A stretch of 64,000 bases of DNA. It comes from Gammaproteobacteria bacterium. GTDB taxonomy: Bacteria > Pseudomonadota > Gammaproteobacteria > Ga0077536. The translations under genes were made by a program, and so were the position numbers. Positions 46,415 through 56,560 of this stretch are shown piece after piece. Location of the stretch: NCBI GenBank assembly GCA_021773835.1, contig JAJFJQ010000062.1, forward strand, positions 1-64,000, given 5' to 3'. Each line of letters starts with the position of its first letter. The stretch's first letter is position 1. The notes under the pieces are model-generated. The model searched no databases and was not told the origin of the DNA. It saw only the letters and a program-made list of their open reading frames with translations.

Positions 46415-46924
46415 CTAATCACGGTCAACGGTAGCACTTGTGATTTCAATGACCTCAGTGGGGACGTCGCGCATTGGGCCGCTTGATCCGGTCGATACGC
46501 CCTTGATGGCATTGACGGTATCCATGCCATCGATTACACGTCCGAATACACAATACCCCCAACCGTCTGCGGTTGGACTCGTGTGGTCTAGGAAATGATT
46601 ATCTTTCACGTTGATGAAGAATTGCGCGGTTGCAGAATGGGGGTCGTTGGTGCGTGCCATTGCAACTGTGGCATGAAGGTTGCTCAAGCCATTGTCCGCT
46701 TCGTTTTTGATCGGCGCGCGGGTTTGTTTGTTGTTCATTTCTGAATCGAGGCCACCGCCCTGAACCATGAACCCATCGATAACGCGGTGAAAAATGGTGC
46801 CGGTATAAAAGTCATCGTCAACATACTGGACAAAGTTGGCAACTGTCTGTGGCGCTTTCTCGTCGTCAAGCTCCAGTGTTAGGTCGCCCATCGTTGTTAC
46901 AAGTTTTACGCGAGTCATTGTCAT
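46415..46924 (-). CDS. ppiB: Cyclophilin-type peptidyl-prolyl cis-trans isomerase B
   Basis: Cytosolic proline isomerase. The 169-aa protein has the cyclophilin signature FYTGTIFHRVIDGFMVQGGG and later HATVAMARTNDPHSATAQFFINV and GWGYCVFGRVIDGMDTV. The ATG at 46924 has AGGA 11 nt upstream; ATG 46918 is close, and an earlier one at 46972 adds only unconserved residues. No signal peptide, so it is the cytosolic form. It leads the ppiB-lpxH unit. Confidence 0.95.
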   Translation of the reverse strand: MTMTRVKLVTTMGDLTLELDDEKAPQTVANFVQYVDDDFYTGTIFHRVIDGFMVQGGGLDSEMNNKQTRAPIKNEADNGLSNLHATVAMARTNDPHSATAQFFINVKDNHFLDHTSPTADGWGYCVFGRVIDGMDTVNAIKGVSTGSSGPMRDVPTEVIEITSATVDRD

Positions 46925-47010
46925 AGTAATTTCTATCCTGCACAGCTCATTCGCGAGACATGTTGACCGCACCCGGATTATTCCGCAAGTTCAGATGTTG
47001 GATCATGTAA

Positions 47011-47039
47011 TTGACCCAAATATGGGTCCTGCGTATCAT
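47011..47039 (+). promoter_or_regulatory. Sigma70 promoter for the tRNA-Pro gene
   Basis: TTGACC (47011-47016) and TATCAT (47034-47039) are separated by exactly 17 nt. Transcription would start near 47046, about 35 nt before the tRNA-Pro 5' end. Both boxes match 5 of 6 consensus bases. Confidence 0.7.
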
Positions 47040-47080
47040 CGCCGTCTCTCGTAGCGACCCACGTAGTCAACCATTTTTAC

Positions 47081-47157
<77 letters not shown>

Positions 47158-47243
47158 AAGTGGATTTCGTCGTAGATTATTTCGCTACGCCAGGCGACCG
47201 TCCAGCCGTCACAATAAATTAGGGTTGGAGCAAAAGACACGAA

Positions 47244-47320
47244 GCGCCTGTAGCTCATATGGATAGAGCATCGGCCTTCTAAGCCGAGGGTAGCAGGTTC
47301 GAGTCCTGCCAGGCGCGCCA
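47244..47320 (+). tRNA. tRNA-Arg (TCT)
   Basis: 77 nt with CCA encoded. Acceptor GCGCCTG pairs with CAGGCGC. The anticodon stem TCGGC/GCCGA encloses CTTCTAA, with anticodon TCT at 47278-47280. The T arm holds GGTTCGAGTCC. A long hairpin begins at its CCA end. Confidence 0.97.
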
Positions 47321-47355
47321 AACCATTGTCCCCCGGTGGGGGGCAATGGTTTGGC
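47317..47355 (+). terminator. Long hairpin at the 3' end of tRNA-Arg
   Basis: GCCAAACCATTGTCCCCC (47317-47334) pairs with GGGGGGCAATGGTTTGGC (47338-47355) around a 3-nt GGT loop: 18 bp with one G-T pair. It includes the tRNA discriminator and CCA. No T tract follows, so it is unusual for an intrinsic terminator; it may be a processing signal or a mobile-repeat remnant. Confidence 0.5.
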
Positions 47356-47510
47356 GTGTTTGGTAGCGAGAAAGCCGCTGACCCAGATAAGGGTCCGTAA
47401 GTTGAAGTGGCTAGCCACCAGGTGAGAAACTGCTGGCCAAATACCTTTCAACACTAAGATTGAATACTGAGGTAAGAAACAAGACATCCTGTATCGATAT
47501 TGCTAACGAT

Positions 47511-47587
47511 GGTGAGCGTAGCTCAGTTGGTAGAGCGCTGGACTGTGACTCCGGAGGTCGCGGGTTCGAACCCCGTCGCTCACCCCA
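47511..47587 (+). tRNA. tRNA-His (GTG)
   Basis: 77 nt including the encoded G at position -1 typical of tRNA-His, which pairs with the C discriminator. Acceptor GTGAGCG pairs with CGCTCAC. Anticodon GTG at 47545-47547, in loop CTGTGAC. CCA is encoded. Confidence 0.97.
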
Positions 47588-47695
47588 TCTTTCAGTGATC
47601 CGCGTGCGATATTGGGATGCGAAAGTGCGTCCATATCTATCAGCTCACAGGGCGCGTCGAGGTCCCACAGAAAATTACAGGTGATTTTAGATACA

Positions 47696-47771
<76 letters not shown>

Positions 47772-47827
47772 ATTCAATTGGTTAAGGCCGCTTGAACGTT
47801 GATAGCAGTGACCTTCGGCGACGAAAC

Positions 47828-47843
47828 TGTGACAGGCGTCACA
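47828..47843. promoter_or_regulatory. CRP/Vfr-like site upstream of the adenylate cyclase gene
   Basis: TGTGACAGGCGTCACA matches TGTGA-N6-TCACA exactly. It lies about 221-236 nt before the cyclase start and 56 nt after tRNA-Lys, within a 293-nt gap that has no other gene. A TTGACC at 47852-47857 lies just downstream, but no good -10 follows it. Confidence 0.6.
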
Positions 47844-48064
47844 GAGCGTCTTTGACCGACCTAAAGACAACGTCCATGTGATGTGCCATCGTTAGCGGCC
47901 TGCACCAAGGGGAAACGTTGGCACGGTGCCGCTTCGGTTCCGACCGTAGCTGATTAGAATAAGAATTTGGCATCGAGGGAGACCCGATAGCCAAGATTAT
48001 TCGGACTGGCCCGACATTAATAAGGGACAGCCGAAGGCATAGGCAGTATCTGGGAGGGTAATTA

Positions 48065-49144
48065 GTGCAACTGCACGTGGTTGACCACGTTGCGTATCAC
48101 GGACGAGACGCTGCGAAAACTATTCTCGTAGCCGATGACGACCGGACCGTGCGAGCGGTGCTGACCCGGATCCTTGAGGCTGACGGCTTCAAGGTAATGC
48201 AGGCCGAACGAGGAGAGAAATGTCTTTTCCTTTCAATGGAAAAGTCTATCGACGGATTCCTCGTTGATTTGAATATGCCAGGCCTCGATGGCGTGGAGTT
48301 GTGCCGGCGCCTACGCGCTCTCGAACGGCACAAGCTGACCCCAATTATTTGTGTCACCGGTAATGATGACGACACGTCCGTAAGTCGGGCATTTGCCGCT
48401 GGTGCGGACGACTTCATCGCAAAACCAGTCAATCCGACGACGCTTCGTGCCCGACTTTCAGGGCACCTTCAAAAAATGGACTACATGAAGGAGATGGAAA
48501 GGGTTCGGAAGAATCTCAATCGATATATCTCCCGCCGCACGCAAACGATGGTAGAGGCGTATTCGATAACCGGTATCTTGCCGTTGCCGGAACAGCAGGA
48601 TGTCTGTGTCATGTTTTCGGATGTACGTGGTTTTACTCAATTGAGCCAAGAACTCGAGCCCACGACTTTGTTTAACGTATTGAGTCGCCATCTCGGTATG
48701 CAGGTCGATTGCGTGTATCGGCATGGCGGTTACATCGACAAATTCGCTGGCGATGGCATCATGGCCGTGTTCGACTCCGAGCGACGCGTGGCCGAAGCTT
48801 GCCGTTGTGCCCTTGAAATAATGGAGACAACTCAGTCTGAGAGCATGGGGCGAAATGAACGAATGCTAGGCCTCGGCATTGGTATTCATACCGGTACGGC
48901 ATTGGTGGGGAACATCGGCTCGGATAAGCATCTGGACTATTCGGTTATCGGTGAGACGGTTAATTTGGCTGCGCGACTTTGCGGGTACGCTGAACCACTG
49001 TCTATTGTGGTGTCGGACAAAATCGTTGCTGCGGCGGAAATGGAATCCGATTTATTTTTCACCGCCCCATGCGCAGTAAAAGTGCGTGGCTTACGCGAAC
49101 CGGTTACGGTGTTTAATGTGGAGCGCCCACGGCAGCTACGCTAG
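48065..49144 (+). CDS. Response regulator fused to class III adenylate cyclase
   Basis: The 359-aa protein has a receiver domain (about residues 18-135) with acidic pocket ADDD (23-26), phosphoacceptor D68 in GFLVDLNMPGLDG, VTGN near 97 and K120 in FIAKP. A helical linker of about 30 residues follows, then a class III cyclase domain. Metal-binding aspartates are D186 (MFSDVRGF) and D230 (DKFAGDGIMAVF). YSVIGETVNLAARL holds the transition-state region. K226 in the YIDKF segment favours ATP over GTP. A histidine kinase probably controls cAMP output; none is adjacent. Start is GTG, with GGGAGG 8 nt upstream. A CRP-like site lies further upstream. Confidence 0.92.
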   Translation: MQLHVVDHVAYHGRDAAKTILVADDDRTVRAVLTRILEADGFKVMQAERGEKCLFLSMEKSIDGFLVDLNMPGLDGVELCRRLRALERHKLTPIICVTGNDDDTSVSRAFAAGADDFIAKPVNPTTLRARLSGHLQKMDYMKEMERVRKNLNRYISRRTQTMVEAYSITGILPLPEQQDVCVMFSDVRGFTQLSQELEPTTLFNVLSRHLGMQVDCVYRHGGYIDKFAGDGIMAVFDSERRVAEACRCALEIMETTQSESMGRNERMLGLGIGIHTGTALVGNIGSDKHLDYSVIGETVNLAARLCGYAEPLSIVVSDKIVAAAEMESDLFFTAPCAVKVRGLREPVTVFNVERPRQLR

Positions 49145-49190
49145 CGCCCGCAGTCGTCCTTTCGTCTAAATGCTAGCAATCGCTATTGCA

Positions 49191-49616
49191 TTAGTGACGG
49201 GTCTCGGCCGGTTCTTCATTGCTTGAGCGGCGATCGGTGGCGGCATCGAGACTGGCATGGTGCGCGACCATGTACCAACTGTCGTCGTAGAATTTGTATA
49301 TGTTTGTGGCGATAACCGGCGCGAAGTGGAGTCCGCTGGTCGGGACGGCAATAATTTCGTCAACAACACGTACGGCAATGTTAGCGTCTGCCCAACTGGC
49401 CTTTAAGCGGATGTCGAAGACCCGTTGCGGTTCACCGGCAAGGATTTGTTGCCAGCTCGCGCTAATGACGTCCCAAGTACTGAGGCGCGGTCCCATCGGG
49501 TGTACGCAGACGAGGTCCGCAGTAGTCGCCCACACGGCCATCATTTCCCGGTGGTCACCACTGCTGAACGCGGCGTAGAAGGCGGATTCTGCCTCGGCAG
49601 GGCTTTTTCGTGTCAC
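49191..49616 (-). CDS. SnoaL/NTF2-like protein
   Basis: The 141-aa cytosolic protein has the NTF2/DUF4440 pattern: AESAFYAAFSSGDHREMMAVWATTADLVCVHPMG at the N terminus (starting AESAFYAAFSSGD), ISASWQQIL, then strands AVRVVDEIIA and ATNIYKFYDDSWYMVAHHAS. Such domains form conical folds that bind small ligands. The exact role is unknown. It starts with GTG at 49616. It is convergent with the cyclase gene and lies 21 nt downstream of the glutaredoxin-like gene, likely in one transcript. Confidence 0.82.
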   Translation of the reverse strand: MTRKSPAEAESAFYAAFSSGDHREMMAVWATTADLVCVHPMGPRLSTWDVISASWQQILAGEPQRVFDIRLKASWADANIAVRVVDEIIAVPTSGLHFAPVIATNIYKFYDDSWYMVAHHASLDAATDRRSSNEEPAETRH

Positions 49617-49637
49617 TGCCTCGGCGCCGGACCTAGC

Positions 49638-50093
49638 TCAGGGATACCCGGCATTGTCTAATGCGGACTTGAGGTCAGCGCGGCTGTACCCGGAGTATTT
49701 ATAGTCGCCAATTGTGATGGTTGGAACCGCCAATGCGCCGCCCGTCACGGCCATGAGTTCCGCTTGAATGTCGCGGTCTTGCGACGAATCCTTCTCCGTG
49801 AACGGAACGCTTCTACCATTGAGTAATTCGCGCACGAGTTGGCAAGCCTCGCAATCTGGGGCGGTAAATAAAACCACCGGAGTCTGGTTACCGGCGTCCT
49901 CGGATCCCTCTGCAGGTACCTGCGTTCCACGCAACTTTTTAGTGGATTTGACAGTCATTTCTGGTGGGCAATTGTCCCGGAACGAGGTACTGCCGTCCTT
50001 CTCCAGGCATTCGACTACGGTTACCGCCGGTACACACAACGGCGCGATCAAAGTAACGATTAAGCAAATTACATGAGATATCGACATCTTCAC
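49638..50093 (-). CDS. Secreted glutaredoxin-fold protein with N-terminal DUF4124-like segment
   Basis: The 151-aa protein starts with GTG at 50093, supported by GAGGAGG 9 nt upstream. Residues 1-24 are a signal peptide. Next comes a Cys pair segment (VVECLEKDGSTSFRDNCPPE) that resembles DUF4124, a short linker, and a glutaredoxin fold with PDCEACQLVRELL (CxxC), the cis-Pro loop AVPTITIG and a final GYSRADLKSAL. It is likely a periplasmic thiol-disulfide protein. Its partner is not known; a link to copper thiol chemistry at 13 kb is only a thought. Confidence 0.82.
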   Translation of the reverse strand: MKMSISHVICLIVTLIAPLCVPAVTVVECLEKDGSTSFRDNCPPEMTVKSTKKLRGTQVPAEGSEDAGNQTPVVLFTAPDCEACQLVRELLNGRSVPFTEKDSSQDRDIQAELMAVTGGALAVPTITIGDYKYSGYSRADLKSALDNAGYP

Positions 50094-50225
50094 AGAACCA
50101 ATCCTCCTCTATCATCCGACAAATTGTGCGTGCAAGCGTTCACTCAGAGTATAGCTGCAGCACCCGACCTACGGTGCGTGCAGGGGTATCAAACCCGTGA
50201 ACCAGTCATTATAATGGCGACAAAG

Positions 50226-50254
50226 TTGACCAATGCTACCGTGGACACTTAAAT
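50226..50254 (+). promoter_or_regulatory. Sigma70-like promoter candidate for tRNA-Leu
   Basis: TTGACC (50226-50231) and TTAAAT (50249-50254) with 17 nt between them. Transcription would start near 50261, about 76 nt before the tRNA. It lies in a 243-nt gap in which I see no gene. Confidence 0.4.
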
Positions 50255-50336
50255 CACGCGGGACACAGTTGGGCACGCTAATGTTCCGGTACATGAGGTA
50301 CTGGAGCGGCCTATCTCTACTGTGGGGGACGTCCGG

Positions 50337-50421
<85 letters not shown>

Positions 50422-50451
50422 ATACAGAACAGACTCCCATGTAGATTCCGC

Positions 50452-50480
50452 CAACACCTGTTTATCTTACCCAGGTGTTG
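50452..50480 (+). terminator. 9-bp hairpin between tRNA-Leu and tig
   Basis: CAACACCTG (50452-50460) pairs perfectly with CAGGTGTTG (50472-50480) around an 11-nt loop, ending 27 nt before the tig ATG. No T tract follows, so it may be a leader hairpin or operator rather than a terminator. Confidence 0.4.
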
Positions 50481-50507
50481 CATGAACTTTGAGCTATGTA
50501 AATCGTT

Positions 50508-51839
50508 ATGCAGGTATCAGTCGAACAATCCGGTGATCTCCAACGCAAAATGACCGTCGAGGTGCCGGAAGACCGGATAGCGGGTCAGGTAAAAGATCGG
50601 CTCCGCGAACTGGGCAAAACAGTTAAGGTCGATGGTTTTCGACCTGGCAAAGTACCGTTTAGCGTTGTCCAGCGCCGCTTTGGCCCGCGCGTTCGTGAGG
50701 AAGTCTTGAGCGAAGTCTTACGCGCGAGCTTTTCGGAAGCAATGACGCAAGAGGATCTTCGGCTCGTCGGTGAACCGGCAATCGAGCCGCAATCGATGGA
50801 GCCCGGTAGCGGTATGAGTTACACGGCGACCTTTGAGGTCTACCCGACGGTCGTACTAGAGCCGATAGAAAAATTGACGATAGAGCGTCCGGTCTGCGAA
50901 ATCGTCGACGCTGACATAGAACAAATGATCGAAACGCTGCGCGAGCAACATAAAACTTGGCAGGCCGTGGACCGCGAATCGACTGGCGGCGATCAGCTGA
51001 CCATCGATTTTACGGGAAAAATCGATGGTGAAGTTTTTGAAGGCGGTGAAGCCACTGACTTCGAACTGGTATTGGGCGCCGGGCATATGATCGACGGCTT
51101 CGAAGATGGATTAATCGGGCAGCGGGTTGACACGGAAACACAATTGAACCTGACTTTCCCGCCTAATTATCAGGCCGAGCACTTGGCTGGCAAAGCGGTT
51201 CAGTTCGACGTAAAAATCAAGCAGGTGGCGGTACCTGTCTTGCCGGCACTTGACGATGAATTTTTTAAGAAATTCGGAGTCGAATCCGGAGGTGAAGCGG
51301 CATTTCGCACCGAAGTTAGCGAAAATATGGCGCGTGAGCGAGAACGGGCGTTACAACGCCGATTTAACGCCGGCGTATTGGACGCAGTAGCAGCCGCTAA
51401 CGATCTGAGTGTTCCACGAGCCTTGGTCGAGTCGGAAATCCAGCGTATGCAGCAACAAGCGGTCCAATCGATGCTTCAGCGGGGTGGGAATCCCGGTGAG
51501 TTTGATCCGGCTACGATGAACACGATGTTTGAGGAGCCGGCGCAAAAACGGGTAAAGCTCGGGCTGCTAATGGCCGAAATGATAAAAAACGCTGAAATCA
51601 CAGCCGATCCCGCCAAAGTTCGAGGATTGGTCGAGTCGATGGCCGCAAGCTACGAAGATTCTGCCGCCGTTGTTAAATGGTATTACGACGATCCACAGCG
51701 CTTAAATGAGATAGAAGCCATGTGTCTTGAGGATGAGGCCGTGACCTGGATCGCAGAACGGGCGGAGGTAAATGAGGTAAATATCTCGTTTGACGATCTC
51801 ATGAATCCAGGGCAGACTGACCGCCAGCCAGAGGCCTGA
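50508..51839 (+). CDS. tig: Trigger factor
   Basis: Ribosome-bound chaperone with proline isomerase activity. The 443-aa protein has the N-terminal ribosome-binding domain with the signature region [21 protein letters not shown] (seen as [17 protein letters not shown]), the FKBP-type domain (about residues 155-245, [19 protein letters not shown]... [16 protein letters not shown] in two pieces) and the helical C-terminal chaperone domain. Length is standard. It leads the tig-clpP-clpX run, with clpP starting 8 nt after its stop. Confidence 0.97.
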   Translation: MQVSVEQSGDLQRKMTVEVPEDRIAGQVKDRLRELGKTVKVDGFRPGKVPFSVVQRRFGPRVREEVLSEVLRASFSEAMTQEDLRLVGEPAIEPQSMEPGSGMSYTATFEVYPTVVLEPIEKLTIERPVCEIVDADIEQMIETLREQHKTWQAVDRESTGGDQLTIDFTGKIDGEVFEGGEATDFELVLGAGHMIDGFEDGLIGQRVDTETQLNLTFPPNYQAEHLAGKAVQFDVKIKQVAVPVLPALDDEFFKKFGVESGGEAAFRTEVSENMARERERALQRRFNAGVLDAVAAANDLSVPRALVESEIQRMQQQAVQSMLQRGGNPGEFDPATMNTMFEEPAQKRVKLGLLMAEMIKNAEITADPAKVRGLVESMAASYEDSAAVVKWYYDDPQRLNEIEAMCLEDEAVTWIAERAEVNEVNISFDDLMNPGQTDRQPEA

Positions 51840-51847
51840 AACAACCT

Positions 51848-52513
51848 ATGAAGGATAAAAACATCAATTCCTTAGCTCCTGATATTCAAGCACTTAATTT
51901 GGTGCCGATGGTAGTCGAGCAAACCGCGAGGGGAGAACGGTCCTACGACATCTATTCGCGCTTATTGAAGGAGCGCGTTGTGTTTTTGGTCGGTCCAGTG
52001 GAAGACCACGTGGCGAACGTAATCGTCGCGCAATTGCTGTTTTTAGAGTCGGAGAATCCAGATAAGGATATCCATCTTTATATCAATTCCCCCGGTGGTT
52101 CGGTAACTGCGGGACTTGCGATCTACGACACCATGCAATTTGTGAAGCCCGCGGTGAGCACCATGTGTGTCGGCCAAGCCGCGAGTATGGGTGCGTTGCT
52201 GTTATCCGGCGGAGCGGAGGGCAAGCGATTTTGCCTACCCCACTCTAGAGTAATGATCCACCAACCATTGGGTGGATTTCAGGGTCAAGCAACGGACATT
52301 GATATCCATGCTCGTGAAATTTTGTCGATTCGCGATCGACTCAATGAGATATTGTCGAAACATACGGGCCAGCCGATTGATAAGGTAGCGAATGACACGG
52401 AACGTGATAACTTCATGAGCGCAGAAGATGCCAAGGCATATGGCTTAATTGACGAAGTACTAGACAACCGAGACGCGGCGCCAACAACGATCGATGGCCC
52501 GACTGCGGCGTAG
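51848..52513 (+). CDS. clpP: ATP-dependent Clp protease proteolytic subunit
   Basis: Serine protease ring that partners ClpX and ClpA. The catalytic triad is visible: S113 in [15 protein letters not shown]138 in [10 protein letters not shown], and D187 in [13 protein letters not shown]. The N-terminal segment [19 protein letters not shown] holds the propeptide and axial loop. The 221-aa length is a little longer than E. coli ClpP (207) because of its C-terminal tail. It is in one unit with tig and clpX. Confidence 0.98.
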   Translation: MKDKNINSLAPDIQALNLVPMVVEQTARGERSYDIYSRLLKERVVFLVGPVEDHVANVIVAQLLFLESENPDKDIHLYINSPGGSVTAGLAIYDTMQFVKPAVSTMCVGQAASMGALLLSGGAEGKRFCLPHSRVMIHQPLGGFQGQATDIDIHAREILSIRDRLNEILSKHTGQPIDKVANDTERDNFMSAEDAKAYGLIDEVLDNRDAAPTTIDGPTAA

Positions 52514-52551
52514 CGTAAAATTTTGGCACGACACATTCAGAGGCATAGCGA

Positions 52552-53832
52552 ATGAGCGAAGGTAAAAACTCAAAGGGCGGTGACGGTGACCGACTTTTGT
52601 ACTGCTCCTTTTGCGGCAAAAGTCAGCACGAAGTCCGAAAGCTAATTGCTGGTCCATCGGTATTTATATGCGACGAGTGCGTCGAGCTGTGCAACGATAT
52701 TATTCGAGAAGAAATTCAAGAGAAGTCGGGCGGAGGTGTTGGCAGCAAATTACCAATACCCGAAGAGATCAACCATATCCTCGACGAATATGTAATTGGC
52801 CAGCGGCAGGCGAAAAAGATCCTTGCCGTAGCAGTATACAACCATTACAAACGCTTAGATTCGCGCGTCAAGCAGACCGACGTCGAACTTTCGAAAAGCA
52901 ACGTATTGCTGATTGGTCCTACGGGTAGCGGCAAGACACTACTGGCGGAAACACTCGCGCGGCTCCTGAACGTACCGTTTACGATCGCTGATGCAACGAC
53001 CTTAACTGAAGCGGGTTACGTTGGTGAGGATGTCGAGAACATCATTCAGAAGCTGCTGCAGAAATGTGACTACGATGTCGAGAAGGCACAAACGGGCATC
53101 GTCTATATCGACGAGATCGATAAGATTTCGCGCAAATCGGACAACCCATCGATCACTCGTGATGTGTCCGGCGAGGGCGTGCAACAAGCGCTGTTGAAAT
53201 TGATCGAAGGAACGGTCGCATCCGTGCCGCCGCAGGGTGGCCGAAAACACCCGCAGCAAGAGTTTTTGCAAGTCGATACCGCCAACATATTATTCGTTTG
53301 CGGCGGGGCATTTTCCGGGCTCGACAAGATCATTCGCGACCGATCTGAAAAAGGCGGAATTGGATTTTCCGCAGAAGTGAAAAGCAAGGACGACAAGAAG
53401 ACGACCGGTGAGATGTTACATCAGGTCGAACCTGAGGATTTGATTCGATACGGACTGATTCCAGAGTTTGTTGGCCGGCTGCCGGTAGTCGCGGTGTTGG
53501 ACGAGTTAGAGGAATCGCAGTTGGTTCAGATACTCGTCGAACCGAAGAACGCCCTAACCAAACAATATGCACGGCTGTTCGAAATGGAAGGTTGCGATCT
53601 AGAGTTTCGCGAAGATGCTTTGCGCGCCGTCGCCAAGAAGGCGGTAGAGCGTAAAACCGGCGCTCGCGGATTGCGTTCGATAATCGAGCAGAATTTATTG
53701 GATACGATGTACGAACTACCATCATTAGATAACGTGGCGAAAGTTGTCGTCGATGAAGGTTCAATCACTGGTGAGTCCAAGCCTTTAGTTATCTATGAAG
53801 GGTCGGATATTCCGAAGGCTGCATCCGATTGA
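52552..53832 (+). CDS. clpX: ATP-dependent Clp protease ATP-binding subunit ClpX
   Basis: AAA+ unfoldase that feeds substrates to ClpP. The N-terminal zinc finger has C18, C21, C40 and C43. Walker A is GPTGSGKT at 122-129, Walker B is VYIDEID, and the pore and ClpP-contact regions (GYVGEDVEN and the IGF-like loop) are present, followed by sensor 2 in [10 protein letters not shown]. Length (426 aa) is normal. AGAGG lies about 9 nt before the ATG. The 158-nt gap to lon has inverted repeats but no gene. Confidence 0.98.
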   Translation: MSEGKNSKGGDGDRLLYCSFCGKSQHEVRKLIAGPSVFICDECVELCNDIIREEIQEKSGGGVGSKLPIPEEINHILDEYVIGQRQAKKILAVAVYNHYKRLDSRVKQTDVELSKSNVLLIGPTGSGKTLLAETLARLLNVPFTIADATTLTEAGYVGEDVENIIQKLLQKCDYDVEKAQTGIVYIDEIDKISRKSDNPSITRDVSGEGVQQALLKLIEGTVASVPPQGGRKHPQQEFLQVDTANILFVCGGAFSGLDKIIRDRSEKGGIGFSAEVKSKDDKKTTGEMLHQVEPEDLIRYGLIPEFVGRLPVVAVLDELEESQLVQILVEPKNALTKQYARLFEMEGCDLEFREDALRAVAKKAVERKTGARGLRSIIEQNLLDTMYELPSLDNVAKVVVDEGSITGESKPLVIYEGSDIPKAASD

Positions 53833-53990
53833 CCGTTTCGTCTCTAGCGCACCCGCGGGACGAAATTGTTCTCGCCTCGACCGGATGATAGTCCGGCAAT
53901 AACGATGACTGCCCCGACGGTTTCACCTTCGGTATCACGCGGCAGCCCATACAACATTCCCTGTCACAAAATTCAGCTTCCTTGAGACCT

Positions 53991-56402
53991 ATGCCAATGA
54001 GCGAGTCCAATATTCTTGCGGTATTACCCTTACGCGACGTTGTCGTCTATCCGCATATGGTTATTCCATTGTTTGTCGGGCGCGACAAATCGATTAGAGC
54101 ATTAGAATCGGCAATGGAGAATGCAAAGCAGATATTGCTGGTCGCGCAACGAAGCGCGGCTGATGATGATCCTTCGATTGATGATATTCATGAAGTCGGT
54201 ACCGTCTCCAATATCCTTCAGCTTCTGAAGTTGCCCGATGGAACGATAAAGGTACTCGTCGAAGGCGTTAGCCGGGCTCGTACGATTGAATTTGTCGATA
54301 CTGATAATTTTTTCGCTGCCCGGACCGAGGCACTAGAACCAGAACCGATCACCGATCGCGAAGCGGAGGTACTGACCCGGTCGCTAATGGGTCAGTTTGA
54401 CCAGTACGTCAAACTAAACAAGAAGGTTCCGCCTGAGATCATTTCATCTCTATCTAGCATCGATGATCCCTCCCGCTTGGCTGACACAATTGCCGCGCAT
54501 ATGTCGATCAAGATCCAGGACAAGCAAGATGTCCTTGAGTTTGTAAATCTTCGCGAGCGCTTAGAGCATTTGATCAGTTTAATGGAGTCCGAGATCGATC
54601 TGCTGCAAGTCGAGAAGCGTTTGCGCGGGCGCGATAAAAAACAAATGGAGAAAAGCCAGCGCGAATACTATTTAAATGAGCAAATGAAGGCCATTCAAAA
54701 CGAGTTGGGTGAGTCCGAAGATGGGTCGAACGAATTCGATGAACTCGCTGAAAAGATCGCAGCATCCGGAATGCATAAAGAAGCGCGGGAAAAGGCAGAA
54801 TCCGAGCTTAAAAAGCTGCGAATGATGTCACCCATGTCGGCGGAAGCGACGGTCGTTCGCAACTATATCGATTGGATAATCGGGGTGCCATGGAAAAAGC
54901 GCTCAAAGACCGGGCGGAACCTCAATAAGGCCGAGGAGATACTTGACGAGGACCACTACGGCTTAGAGAAGGTTAAAGAGCGAATCGTAGAACATCTCGC
55001 CGTGCAGCAGCGCGTAAAAAAAATGAAGGGACCGATCCTGTGCTTGGTTGGACCCCCAGGGGTCGGCAAGACATCCCTAGGGAGATCGATCGCGCGCGCT
55101 ACGAACAGAAAATTCGTTAGGATGTCTCTTGGCGGGGTCCGCGATGAGGCAGAAATAAGAGGTCACCGAAGGACCTACGTGGGATCACTGCCGGGCAAAA
55201 TCTTACAGAACATGGCAAAGGTCGGCACCCGAAACCCACTGTTCCTACTCGATGAAGTAGACAAAATGGCGATGGATTTTCGTGGCGATCCTGCTTCTGC
55301 GTTGCTAGAGGTCCTCGACCCGGAACAAAACAATTCCTTTAATGACCACTACCTTGAAGTTGACTATGACCTATCCGAGGTTATGTTCATCACGACCGCG
55401 AATAGTTTAAATATCCCGGCGCCGTTGCTCGACCGGATGGAGGTCATTCGTCTCGCGGGCTACACCGAAGACGAGAAGGTGAACATAGCAAAGAGATATC
55501 TAATCCCTAAGCAGATTAAGAACAATGGGCTTAAAGCCGAAGAAATTACGATATCCGAATCGTCGATTAGAGAAATTATTCGATATTATTCGCGCGAGGC
55601 CGGAGTTCGAAACTTGGAACGAGAAATTGCGAATGTCTGCCGCAAGGTCGTCAAGCAGATCCTAAAGAAGGATCCTGGACGGTCAGTATCAGTAACGTCC
55701 AAGTCAATCGAAAAATATCTTGGTGTAAAAAAATTCCGCTATGGCTTGGCAGAGGAAGAAGACCGCATAGGGCAGGTTACAGGACTTGCATGGACCGAGG
55801 TGGGTGGCGACCTACTCACCATAGAGGCGGCAGTGGTCCCCGGTAAGGGTAAGGAAACCTATACCGGCCGTCTTGGTGATGTAATGCAAGAGTCGATAAA
55901 AGCGGCGATGACGGTTGTAAGAAGTCGCGCTTCGAGTCTTGGCATAAAACCGGATTTTTATCGTGCCCATGATGTCCATTTCCATGTTCCTGAAGGCGCA
56001 ACACCCAAGGATGGTCCGAGCGCGGGAGTGGGAATGTCAATCGCACTAGTGTCTGCTTTGACTGGTATTCCGGCGAAAGCAAATGTGGCAATGACCGGTG
56101 AAATTACACTACGCGGTGAAATTTTGCCGATAGGCGGCCTCAAAGAAAAATTGCTTGCTGCATTGCGTGGCGGTATTCAGACTGTACTGATCCCAATCGA
56201 AAACGAACGCGAACTCAAAGAAATTCCGAGTAACATTAAGCAAGGCCTTGATATTAAGCCGGTCCGTTGGATCGACGAAGTGTTCACGTTGGCCTTGCAG
56301 CGCTCACCCGATCCGCTACCGATTGATGACGCTAGTGATGAGGCCGTCGGTCAGGAAGCATCAGATCCAGATGACGATTCTGACGTCATCCGCCCACATT
56401 AG
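53991..56402 (+). CDS. lon: Lon protease
   Basis: ATP-dependent serine protease that removes damaged and regulatory proteins. The start is the ATG at 53991 or 53997; both give the canonical [21 protein letters not shown]-terminus, and the in-frame TTG at 53982 is less likely. The N-terminal substrate domain and coiled coil span about residues 1-300. The AAA+ module has [15 protein letters not shown] and FLLDEVDKM. The peptidase domain has the catalytic Ser in [12 protein letters not shown] and the Lys in the following helix region. The length of about 803 aa fits the family. Confidence 0.98.
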   Translation: MPMSESNILAVLPLRDVVVYPHMVIPLFVGRDKSIRALESAMENAKQILLVAQRSAADDDPSIDDIHEVGTVSNILQLLKLPDGTIKVLVEGVSRARTIEFVDTDNFFAARTEALEPEPITDREAEVLTRSLMGQFDQYVKLNKKVPPEIISSLSSIDDPSRLADTIAAHMSIKIQDKQDVLEFVNLRERLEHLISLMESEIDLLQVEKRLRGRDKKQMEKSQREYYLNEQMKAIQNELGESEDGSNEFDELAEKIAASGMHKEAREKAESELKKLRMMSPMSAEATVVRNYIDWIIGVPWKKRSKTGRNLNKAEEILDEDHYGLEKVKERIVEHLAVQQRVKKMKGPILCLVGPPGVGKTSLGRSIARATNRKFVRMSLGGVRDEAEIRGHRRTYVGSLPGKILQNMAKVGTRNPLFLLDEVDKMAMDFRGDPASALLEVLDPEQNNSFNDHYLEVDYDLSEVMFITTANSLNIPAPLLDRMEVIRLAGYTEDEKVNIAKRYLIPKQIKNNGLKAEEITISESSIREIIRYYSREAGVRNLEREIANVCRKVVKQILKKDPGRSVSVTSKSIEKYLGVKKFRYGLAEEEDRIGQVTGLAWTEVGGDLLTIEAAVVPGKGKETYTGRLGDVMQESIKAAMTVVRSRASSLGIKPDFYRAHDVHFHVPEGATPKDGPSAGVGMSIALVSALTGIPAKANVAMTGEITLRGEILPIGGLKEKLLAALRGGIQTVLIPIENERELKEIPSNIKQGLDIKPVRWIDEVFTLALQRSPDPLPIDDASDEAVGQEASDPDDDSDVIRPH

Positions 56403-56433
56403 TTTGTTGCTTCTTAATTGTTAAGCGGCTTGC

Positions 56434-56462
56434 TTGACGCTCTTAGGGGTGCTTGGTATAAC
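56434..56462 (+). promoter_or_regulatory. Sigma70 promoter for hupB
   Basis: TTGACG (56434-56439) and TATAAC (56457-56462), exactly 17 nt apart, each match 5 of 6 consensus bases. Transcription would start near 56469, giving a leader of about 92 nt before the hupB ATG. Confidence 0.75.
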
Positions 56463-56560
56463 GGCCGAGTCACGCACGCGCGGACCAAGGATAGGAATAA
56501 CGTCAAACATCAACCATAACTTACTCACGCTGGGTATGTGAATTGAAGGGGAGTTCCCGC

